Source: Oxytricha trifallax
Taxonomy: Eukaryota > Ciliophora > Spirotrichea > Sporadotrichida > Oxytrichidae
Assembly: GCA_000711775.1 (NCBI GenBank)
Contig: ARYC01000785.1
Coordinates: forward strand, 1 to 64,000
Reading direction: 5' to 3'
Length of the DNA stretch: 64,000 nt
Below are positions 48,102 through 57,849 of the stretch, piece by piece. Both the position numbers and the translations under genes were made by a program. The notes beneath the pieces were generated by a model. The model was given only the letters and a program-made list of their open reading frames with translations. It did not search any database and was not told the origin of the DNA. Position 1 is the first letter of the stretch. Each line of letters opens with the position of its first letter.

Positions 48102-49015
48102 ATGAGGTTTAAGATTAATGTTCAAGATAATTGTTTTGCAATTGTGAAGGTTTGTAACCTAAAATTAGAAAATTTAATACGCGAAGAATTTGAAAATACT
48201 CCTATAATATTAGTAGTAATTATTTAGCAAAGGTAGATACTAAAAAGTAAGAAATTACAAATTTATTTGAGATTTCAGAACTTTACTAAGATCTTAATTT
48301 TTGATAAATATCATGAATGCTTTGACAATTATGGTGTGGATATATCCTTGTCTGTGATACAAGGTAACTTGAAAAAATATCTTTATAAATTCTATGTGAA
48401 TGGACCTCAATACAAATTCGGTTTTATAAAAGGTATTTAATTATATTTAATCACTGTTTTATCATATTTTAACATTATATTTGAAGTAAATTCGTGCTGT
48501 TGGTTGAAATGAGAAATATATAGTTAATTATCATAGAACAGCCATTTTTAATTTCAAAGGTTTATACAATAGCTTTCTGTTACATTTAAAATGTAACAGA
48601 AAGCTATGAAAAATTCAATTTCTGCTTCTTCGGATAATATTCAATATAAATTGATGATTGTATAAATTGATATAATATTACTAAGCTTAAATTTATAAGA
48701 TTTGTAATTGAATGTGGGAAGATAAATGCTATTAAGAGTGAATTAAAGTAAGGAATATTTATAAACCTTTTCTTTTCTTTATAAAAATAATAAAGCATAT
48801 GCATTTTCTGGGGAAGAAACCTGTGCAGAATTATTTTATATACATTCAGCAAGCTATATATAGTTTACTTGGCAATCTTTTTTACAATATCTTTAAGAAT
48901 CCTTCAAGATAAGAATATGATACTAATTTGGATTTTCACATTTAAATAATGGGATGACGCAAACAACAAATAGATATAGACAAGTAGTTGTAAAATTTTT
49001 TGGACAAAAAATGCT
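48102..49015 (+). CDS. Unrecognised small protein gene with introns
   Basis: ATG 48,102 begins MRFKINVQDNCFAIVKVCNL, then ENLIREEFENTPIILVVIIQ, KILIFDKYHECFDNYGVDIS and LSVIQGNLKKYLYKFYVNGP. This N-terminal region looks like a ubiquitin-like or PB1-type fold, but I cannot name it. A 54-nt intron (GTATTTAATT...TTTGAAG, about 48,435-48,488) then leads in frame to KFVLLVEMRNIQLIIIEQPF and NVTESYEKFNFCFFGQYSIQ, passing through the palindrome at 48,570. One in-frame TGA lies near 48,667. A second candidate intron (GTAAGG...AATAAAG, 48 nt) is at about 48,749. The C-terminus is uncertain. Confidence 0.5.
48570..48606. repeat. 37-bp perfect palindrome
   Basis: TAGCTTTCTGTTACATTT, a central A, then the exact complement. 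It lies in the open frame of the second exon (AFCYIQNVTESY), so it may be coding by chance or mark a small insertion. Confidence 0.85.
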
Positions 49016-49019
49016 TTTT

Positions 49020-50045
49020 AGGATGCAATAAATTTATAAAAGATTAAACATCTTCTAATGATATTTAACTAACAAAAGGGAATACTATTAACTATAACAA
49101 TTCTTCATAACAGAAAAAAATACCTAATGTATTTAAATCCTCTTTTAGAATTAAATAGTATTAGAAAGTGCTATAAGCCGAAATAAGTCACTTACCATAT
49201 AAAAAAACGGGGAAGTTTCCTGCCATCGAAGTGTCATATGTACTCTAGTGGGGGAAGAGTTTACTAATTTATAATAATTTTCCAATATCTTTATCAACAA
49301 CTATGATCAAATTTTACATATTTTAACAACCAACAACTCTAATATCTTGAAATAATTTCGAATATTTTTATGAATATTGCATTAATTGTATATTATAATA
49401 TATAATTTATAATAGTTTTTAGATATTTAATAAGACAAGGGATATTTGTAATACTTGAAGATTTATTCATAATTTTTTTTTAGTATAGGAATATAGAAAT
49501 TGAAATCGTGATTTTTATGTTTCCTAAATATTTATTGTCAAATAATATTACTTTTAATGTTAGGGACAGGAAACTATCAAATGGGGCACAAAACTTCCGT
49601 GGGAGGGTGGCAAGAAATTGCACGGGGCAGGAAATTTTTCCACCAAAAAAAGCAATAGCAGTTGTTCTAAATTCAAATAATTTTAATGATTCAATTATAG
49701 AAGCACGCTTGAACTTTTTCCACTCTAAATTTGAATATAAAATTATAACTAGAAACAGAAATATAAGGACAAGAAACAAGAAAATTCTTAATTCCTTAAA
49801 TATACACTATTTAAATCTCTGAAGAATAATATCATAAAAATATAAATATATATATTTATACTTATATAACCCCATTAATATTAAAACAATATTAAAAATT
49901 AGATATCAAGAGGTATTAACCTAATAATTATCATTTTAAATATTTTGGTAATAGTCAGTAAATATATAATGAAATATAATTTTAGAATGCGTAATAATTA
50001 TCATATCTTGGTCATCAAGATTATTCCTTAAAAATAATTGATTTA
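49020..50045. other. Stretch without a convincing gene
   Basis: About 1 kb. Two overlapping standard-code ORFs of about 100 codons on opposite strands (49,480-49,822) exist because a short GC-richer patch (49,575-49,650, GGGACAGG...CCACCAAAAAA) lacks stops. They have no domain and no TAA/TAG glutamines, so I do not call them genes. A GC-richer patch also occurs at 49,205-49,260. Confidence 0.4.
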
Positions 50046-50279
50046 GAATGAGTGTCATGAATCTAAAATATTCGAATGAAAATGCTCCTCAAATTCCTAG
50101 CTTAGATTAGCTATTTAATTTCTTTTAAATAAAATAGATTAAATTTTATTTTTACAAAAGGAAAACTTAACATGTTTTTTGAAAGAGGTGTATTCGATTC
50201 GAAAAGTTTTAAAAGTACTATTGTTAAAATTTACAAATGATATGATAGAGGATATGTAAGGAGGTTGAAAAATTAGAAA

Positions 50280-51000
50280 GATGTAGACAACATAAAATTT
50301 TACGATATATTGGAAGTTAAGCTAGAATGCCTCACTATTCATGATTAACAGTCTTTCAGAAAGAGAACATAGCTTAATTACAATTTATAATATGAAATTT
50401 ATACATTAAAATGATATTATAATTATAAATAATCAAATTATTGAAAAATGTCTGAGCAAATAGTGCCTTGTCGCTCACAAAAAATTTAAGTTACAAAAAT
50501 TATATCAAATTTTCTATTTTAAAATGGCTTTCTGGTAAGACAATGAGATGCGGCAAACAGATATTTTAAAAAGTGACTCAAAAATAAGCTCTGAGTCTTT
50601 CAACAAAGTAACTGTTTCTAGATTTTCATTTTTGCATATCAAAATAAGTATTTTTATTGAGAAATTTAATTTTAATTTAAAATTTTAAACTATTTTTTCA
50701 TAAATCATCAAGTCATAGGATGTGCTCAAGAGAGGTTATAAAATGTTATAAATCAATATAGCTTATGAAGCCTTGAGTAATCAAGTAAAGTGAGATACAT
50801 ACGATAAATATGGCGATGATGGACTAAGAAAAGGAATTGGCATAAGCTGCATCATGGTGAATATTTTTGAAATATTCGGTGTGGGCACTGGCGGATGGAG
50901 ATAGATTAATTAGGCCAAAACAAAGGAAAGCCAGTCATCACTAAGTAAATGGCACTTTGTAAGATCTTTTTCTTGAAAAGATTTATGATTCATAATACGA
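50280..51000 (+). pseudogene. DnaJ (Hsp40) family, decayed
   Basis: J-domain start DVDNIKFYDILEVK at about 50,280-50,325, helix III-type sequence MLQINIAYEALSNQVK, then DTYDKYGDDGLRKGIGI (50,745-50,845), the hallmark end of the J-domain. A Gly-rich linker (FEIFGVGTGG) and a KTK-type start of the substrate-binding part follow. Between QVK and DTYDKYG is TGA where the family has Arg (AGA to TGA). The HPD tripeptide region is not recognisable, and the frame is lost after about 50,930. DnaJ proteins stimulate Hsp70 ATPase. Truncated and stopped, so a pseudogene. Confidence 0.82.
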
Positions 51001-51069
51001 ATACTTTTAATTATTACTTATTCTAATTACATTAATGCTATAACTTATTATCTAAATAAAAATGGAAAT

Positions 51070-51205
51070 CTCTCTGATTAGTGCTATTCTTCCTCATCCT
51101 CTTCTTCATCGTCATTTTCATCATCTAAGTCCTCTCACTTTGTAGTCTTGCGAAGCACCAGTTTAGCTGTACATGTGGTCTTACCAGGTATGACCACTGT
51201 AAAAG
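51070..51205 (-). pseudogene. Fragment with acidic C-terminus
   Basis: Minus strand reads TVVIPGKTTCTAKLVLRKTT, K, a TGA, then EDLDDENDDEEEDEEE and a few more residues. The TGA sits in an otherwise open frame. Upstream (51,210-51,300) the sequence becomes AT-rich. It is a short remnant or a last exon of an unrecognised gene. Confidence 0.4.
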
Positions 51206-51369
51206 AAATTAAAGATATGTTTTTTTAAACTTAAATTTTATGTGAGTAGTCAACCTCCACCTGCGTCTGATCTTTACGAATATTTATTACTATATTAAGT
51301 TTTTTGATTAAATTTAAAGTTTTATATTATAAATCATAATTACTAATTTGGAGTTATTAGTGATAGAAT

Positions 51370-52175
51370 CTGTCCTATTGCAATGCTCTTAGAGGTAAAG
51401 CATGAATAGTTCAGATATGTAATAGATGTAAGAATATAGGTTAAGTTATTGAAAATGTCAATGCCAAGCATTTTTAAACAAATAACTGTCATATTTGATG
51501 ACTATGGATAAAATAGAGTAAAAATAGATGAAGAGAATAAGTAAGTGCAAGAACTGTGAGGACATAAGATTTGCATAAAATAGTGAATATTTTATATATT
51601 AATTTACAAGAGTACACAAAACCTAGAAGAGTAAGTACATTATGGTGAAGCTAAAGAGTTTCCATACATGGAAAAAAGTGATTTTGTTATACAAGTTGTT
51701 AAGAAAGAGTTTGAATTATTCAAATGAAAAGGTGGTTATTTGATGTTTGAAAGGAAATACCTTTGATTAAAGCTCTTACAGGAAATGACTCTGTCAATCA
51801 CTTATATAATGATAGAAAAACATGAATAAAAATAATCCAAAAAATTTAATTGAACCATAAGATTTTTAACTGTGGAAAGACATTGAATACCACTTCACAA
51901 GTACCCTAAAAGTTCAGAAATTTCTTCACAACATTTAAGGTAATTTTCCCAGATTATTTATCATCTTCATATATTTTGAAGACCATTGAAGCTCTAGGTT
52001 CATAACGAAGAAGAATAATCTTGTTGTTGAAATTGCTGAAACAATCACTTCACAACCTAAATTGAAACCCATAGAAATCTTTATCATAAGAGAGGTGAAT
52101 GAGGAAACCTTAGAGTTAAATATATGGAAGAGAATGATGGGGATGATCATTACCATAGATACAGTGTTAAGTGTC
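51370..52175 (+). pseudogene. Fragmentary gene, possibly arrestin-like
   Basis: Frames read FRYVIDVRIQ, FKQITVIFDDYGQNRVKIDE, EFPYMEKSDFVIQVVKKEFE (about 51,655-51,710), FQNFFTTFKVIFPDYLSSSY-type sequence, and NLVVEIAETITSQPKLKPIE, IFIIREVNEETLELNIW (52,020-52,115). Several frame changes occur. The pattern of strands and the KPIEIFIIREV segment recall arrestin-fold trafficking proteins of the Vps26 kind, but this is weak and I would not name it. Confidence 0.4.
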
Positions 52176-52369
52176 TATAAAAAATATAATTAAAGATATC
52201 CTTAGTTATACAAATATTTAAATAGCTTTTAAATTATTTTTTAAACATGGATTTTTATTTATCCATAAAAGTTTATCAATTAACGAACTATTAATGTTCA
52301 TCACTATTTTCATATAATTATATATTAAAAAACTTAAGAAATATTTTAATTGGATATATATCAAATTCT

Positions 52370-53830
52370 CGCTTTTATTTAATAGTTCTTTGAGTCAATT
52401 CTTTCCTCCTCTAGTACCTCCTCTACTACTTGTTTATTGAGATTTCTCTAGTAGGATTAAGCAATCTCAACTTTAAATATCTCGAAACCTATTTGGCTTC
52501 CAAATCTAAATCTTGTTTACAATTGATATTGAATAAACAAAACTTAAAATTACTGATGAATCCTTAGTTTTCATTTCTCTCAAAATTCTAAAACCATTAT
52601 AAAAAAATAACTCTTTAAATCTTAGTTCTTTAAGGTTTTATTTCAAATCGTGTAAATTATCTTAGGCTAGTCATCTTGTGCTTAGAAATTTTATAATTAA
52701 GATAGAGTCTCAATTTTGCAAAATATTTTTCTATTTTTTATTTTTATACTTAAGTTTTAGTTCATTCTTAGTCATTAATGTAAACCATATTTGAAGACAA
52801 AATTCTCGTCGAAGACTAAGTATTATAAAAAGAGTTCACTCTTATTTAGTATTTTTCACAAAGTATTTAATTTTAAAGTGTTTTGATTCTAACTAGAAGA
52901 TAAGTATTATTTTTTTAAGCGTTTGTTTTGTTAATCTGCAGTTCATATTTTAGCAATAATAAAAACTTGGAGAATTGATCTTTTAATTTAATTTCTTGTT
53001 TATCTTTATTAAATCATAAAAGTCTTGTTTATGTTATTACCTTGCATTGGTTTTAGCGTTATAGATGTATTTGCTCTTTAAGATTTACTAAGCATGAGTT
53101 GAAATAAAAATGAATTAGTTATTAATTTTTTATATTATATAAGATGTTGACTCTGAGATTAATTCTCTCCCATCATTCTTTTACCTTATTATCTAGATGT
53201 TTCAGATTTCTTAGCCTTTTTATTTTTCATTTTTACCTTTTAAAAATGACTCTTCTAAATAAATAATCTCAATCACTAAAGATGTGATTGAGGATTGACT
53301 TTAAAAGGGGATAGTTTGCATTTACAACATGATACTATATTATCTTGTTCATTATTTAATAAAAGCAGTATGTACTCAAACTTAGACTCCTCGCCAGTTA
53401 GTCTTTTTGATTGCATGTTATTTAAGGAATGATTTTCTTAATTTTCTCTCTATTTCTGGTTTTTATTTTTTGTAAACTTCTATATCTTCATAAATACAAT
53501 CCAGCTTGTGAATGAAGTTTCGATTTTTATAGGGAAATTTTATATTTCACTATCATAGTTTTGATTCATTCACGGTCTGTACCTACCTTTAACTTTTTAT
53601 AGTTTAACTAAGTATCTTAGTGTTGAAGTGACTAGTTATAGTTATTTGTGACTTATTTCTGTTAACCAAAAGCTTTGTTCTCATAATACTTTCATGTTGT
53701 TTTTTCCTTTAATTTCTCTATCTATTCTTGAGATATATTTTTTATTAGACGAGTTTTCTGTTAGAAGATTTACATGCTTGTGATTTGTTTAAGAAAGAAG
53801 AAATTCAATAAAGATTTTAATAAGTATTAT
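52370..53830 (-). pseudogene. Fragmentary minus-strand gene
   Basis: Minus-strand pieces with coding character: INQKLVEKEI-type and NFIHKLDCIYEDIEVYKKQK (about 53,530-53,460), MQSKRLTGEESKFEYILLLL, NNEQDNIVSCCKCKLSPFKV (53,420-53,290, with a CCxC), and near the 3' end GSQIGFEIFKVEIAQSYQRN and NKQVVEEVLEEERIDSKNY (52,510-52,385). Frames change several times. Probably coiled coil with a small Cys patch. Unrecognised. Confidence 0.4.
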
Positions 53831-54059
53831 GGTTTAATTTTCATTAAAAAAAACATTATATTCAGATTTTCATAAAACTCATTTAAAGCTCTTATTTTTT
53901 TCGATAAAATATAAATAATTATTATATTCCAAATTAAAATATTATACAATATAAATTAGAGATAAATTAAAAAGCAAGCTACCAAAAAGACCTCCTTATT
54001 ATTTTATAAACTGAAGAAAAACAGTATTTTTATTTTCTTCATGCTAGTAGGATACAGTA

Positions 54060-56830
54060 TTCTACCATAAAAACAATCAAACTTAAGCTGTGTAGTAATA
54101 ACCTGAATTTAATGCTGAATAGCACTGTTTTATGAAATCGCTAGATTAAAACTTTTTTGTTTGCAAAAACGATTTAATTGATGGAAGTACAGCAACTTTA
54201 AGTTCATGAACAAAAACTTACTTACATTATTTTTATTGAGACAAATAGACTAATCATTAAGTCGATAAGACTCTGAGATGCTTTCTTTTAGAATTTTAGT
54301 TGAGTTTACTCTAATAATTTCACTTTGATTTCTGCAATTCAATTTTACTCTCATGGATTATTTTGCTTAAGTCTTCTCAGCTAAGCACAATCTTATTATC
54401 AAAAAGAAAACTTCGCACATATTAATTATTGAAAAATTTTACAGTATTATTTACACGTCCTAAATGTGAAACAGAGCAACAAGTACAATGATTCAGAATT
54501 ATTATAATGCTAATAATAGGTTTGTTTTTAATATCTAATTAGTGAAGAATTATATAACCATTAATATCTGACATTGAAAAGCAGGTAATTTCGGTTAAAA
54601 GTTTTTAATTCATCCTAATATTAATTAATTTTGTTATTTTTTAGTTGAATAAGGATAATTGAAGACATTACTTAACTCATTAATGATAATGAGCAAGGAA
54701 TAAAATCATCTTCTTCAACAACAACTTCAAATTAAAACTACACTGACTCTAATCCGTCATCAACTATCTTTTTATGGAGATAATTAGATATTGATCACTT
54801 TAAAACCTCATATGACTGGTCTCATTTTTAATAAAATGTGGGAACTGCGTTGTCTTTACAGTTTCTCTTTACAAACTTTGAAATTTTTACTCATTACAGT
54901 TATTCAATAAGAACATGCAATGGTTTTATAGAAGAAGTAGAGATTAGGCTTATATGAATAAGAAACTGTTTAAGCTAAGAAGAAAAATGATCAACTCATC
55001 TAATTATGAAGAGTAAAAAAATAATAATAAAATAAATCAGATGAAAATAATGAGAATGTGGAGGTAGAATTGTAAAACATAACTACCTCATCAAGAAAAG
55101 AAAATTAAAAATTAAAAAATAAGAATTTATAAAGCTCCTTAGCTCTGAAAAAAACTATTTTTTGTCATATTCAATATATGAAAATGCCCTTGAATGTAAA
55201 AGACTAAGTTAGAATCCCACTATGTGATATAAAATAAAGATAACCTTAATATAATTACCATTATATGGTGAATCATTAATTCTAAATGGACTGATAGGTT
55301 AAAACAAATATTTCTTCTTAAGTTTTGCTAATTAATCTGATCAAACAGGATTACATTTTTATCATCATTAATTATACAATACTCTTTATGATAACAATAA
55401 AGTAAGAAATTATATGTAAATAATTACTATAGAAACTTTACTTAACAGTATTTGTTAGATTTACAGGGATGTTGTCAACTTTAGAAAGTAAATTGAGGAG
55501 CAAGAGAAGAAGTTCTAAGAGGATAAGAAATTGCAGGAAAAATTGAAGTTAGCAAGAAATTTAAGGAGAAGAATGAAAAAACCATTTAATTGCATCATTA
55601 AACAGGACATTAGCATTTGATCCTTATTTCTATTTGCTGCAAGTGTGAATTGATAGAATTGTCAATTTTACTGGCTATTTGTTTGGTATTCATCCACAGC
55701 CAACTAAGCCAAGTATTCTTGGTGTATGTTTAGTTTAATATGACTGTTTAATTGGATCTATGGAGAACCTAACAGCAGTAAGTGAATAGTATCAAATATG
55801 ATAAACACTTCTACTAAAAGGAAATATTCAATTCATTTAAATTATTATGCTTGTAATATGATTTGATAAATCTAAGAACTTTTTAATGATGAAATATCAT
55901 GACAAATTTAATTCAAATTTATAAATAAATTACTTGAGCAAATTATAAATAGCATCATTATCAATTTCTAGATTATTGCATTTTTATTCAAAATGGAGGT
56001 AGCTATGACTACTTGTGGAACCGAATAGCTCAATTAATAAGGGAGGATTTGAGTTGAGAAGAATTAGATTAAAAGTAATTACTGTTGGTTCGGGAATTTT
56101 AATGTTTGCGCTAAAATAAAACTTGCACACATGACTGTAGTACAGATATTCTAGCCAATAGTTCTAATAAAAATTTTAACTTCAATCAATAGTTCTTAAT
56201 AGATTTTTAAGGTTTTATAATGAAGATTAATTGAATCATCAATAATTTAGACAAATGTGGCATTGGGATTTCTAAATTAGAATTTATGAATATTGAAACT
56301 TAGCTTTTGCTTCTTGAAATGCAGAGTTAATATAAATCTAAAAGAGAAGCTAGCATAGAAGGCCAATAATTTTAGAGTTGGTACAAATAAAATGTAGAAA
56401 AAGCAGGATGTTCAGATGCAGATAGAGTGCTATATGTTATAAAACGAGGCGTCATGGAAGATGTAAAAAGATAAGGGTAAGGAAAATGATTAAAACAACA
56501 GAAGATTACTTGAATAAAATCTTCCTATAATGGAGGTTATATGTTTAAAAGATTAAATAATATCAAAAAGCAAAGTTCATTCAAAGTGCTGGATTGACAA
56601 TTTAAAAAAATAAAATGAGAGGATGGAAAGAAATACTAAGTTATTTTTAGAATAATTATTGATATTAATAAAGTACTAAACAATCAGAGATTTATTATTT
56701 TACGAAATACAAAACTGTAATAAATCTAATATAACTCAATATAATTAGATTCAATAAAGATGAGAATTTATTAAAAAAGTAAATAAGGCATTTTAGGTTT
56801 GATAATGTATAAATGAATAACTTAACACTT
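54060..56830 (+). pseudogene. Fragmentary plus-strand gene, coiled-coil parts
   Basis: Coding pieces in order: a possible first exon MIQNYYNANN (54,490) with an intron to about 54,645; IIEDITQLINDNEQGIKSSS, IFLWRQLDIDHFKTSYDWSH, FQQNVGTALSLQFLFTNFEI and RTCNGFIEEVEIRL (54,780-54,955); VNFRKQIEEQEKKFQEDKKL (55,470-55,530); FDPYFYLLQV, TGA, IDRIVNFTGYLFGIHPQPTK and CLVQYDCLIGSMENLTAV (55,615-55,780); and LLLLEMQSQYKSKREASIEG, AGCSDADRVLYVIKRGVMED (56,300-56,470). TGA codons and frame changes separate them. The region 55,840-56,000 is AT-rich and may be an IES or intron. Unrecognised; whether this is one gene is uncertain. Confidence 0.45.
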
Positions 56831-57289
56831 TATAAGCAATTTATAAATCAACATTCTTAAATTAATTCTCTTTAAGTAAAATCAGATAGGTTGACTGTAA
56901 ATTGAAATTATGTCGATTAATCTGTAAATTTGTTTGATTTTTTTTGATAATTATGATGATGTATAATAGTTTGCTCAAAGTGTAAATGCTAAAACTATAA
57001 AGGCTTGTTAAACTTTATTTAAAAGCATAATTATCATAATACTAATGTGATTTAAGTAAATTAAAGCAAATATTTTATAAGATTATTGACTTAATTTTGA
57101 CATTTTTGCGAGGGAAGCTTGGATTAGAAATTTCATTTAAAGAGTATTTGAAAACTTATAAACCTATTTATCTTTAATCTTTTAATATAATGATTTGTTC
57201 TGATAATTTATAAATTTAAACAAATTTTAATTTTGAATACTGTATAATCAATTTTGACAATTAAAGGATGAATTTGATTAACTCATTTT

Positions 57290-57738
57290 GTAGTCAAACA
57301 TTAAAAAAATGCAAACTATCTGAGCTTGATAGGAAAAACTCAAAATTAAAAAAGAACCGTAAATGTAAGTAGAATTGATGGAGAAAAACAATTAAGATAG
57401 GAAAATAATTAAAGATTAAGGAGAAAAGATGTAAGAATGAACGGATGTTTGAACAAAGAACTATAGAGCAAAATAATTACCTTTGAGATTAAGCTCAAAA
57501 GTAGAAATATGAAATAAAAAGATTAATGGGAAAGTTAGAAGATTCACAAGATGAGTCTGAAATAGACAAGAGGATAAAAGAAATGATACAAGTAATAGAT
57601 ATCAACATTATGATGTCGACAAAATTCAAATTAGAGAATTAAAATAGATCGAGAGGAGATTTTCCTGATGCATAGTAGTAGTAGTAGTAAAATACTTAAA
57701 GGTAAGTTAAAATACGAAAAAGAAATGAACTCTAATGA
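57290..57738 (+). pseudogene. Coiled-coil gene fragment with Gln run
   Basis: In one frame: MFEQRTIEQNNYL, TGA, DQAQKQKYEIKRLMGKLEDS, QDESEIDKRIKEMIQVIDIN, IMMSTKFKLENQNRSRGDFP and a run of six glutamines (TAG repeats at 57,673), then a basic end to TGA 57,736. It may be the 3' part of the gene at 54,060-56,830, with AT-rich sequence (56,830-57,290) between. One TGA at about 57,487 breaks it. Confidence 0.45.
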
Positions 57739-57849
57739 ATTACCAAAAGTATAACTCTGTAGAAATTAGAACATTCTCTGATTTTACTTCATTATCACTG
57801 TCTAAATTAATCACAAATTAGATATTATAGCCATTTATCATTTCTTCTT

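Noticed and set aside
49480..49822. Overlapping ORFs of about 100 codons on both strands
   Set aside because: They arise from a GC-richer patch without stops; no Gln-coded TAA/TAG, no domain, and both strands are open equally.
17318..57738. TGA as an additional sense codon in this organism
   Set aside because: Intact frames here end at TGA, TGA is rare within frames, and where homologues are known it replaces different residues (Gly, Arg). Decay explains it better.
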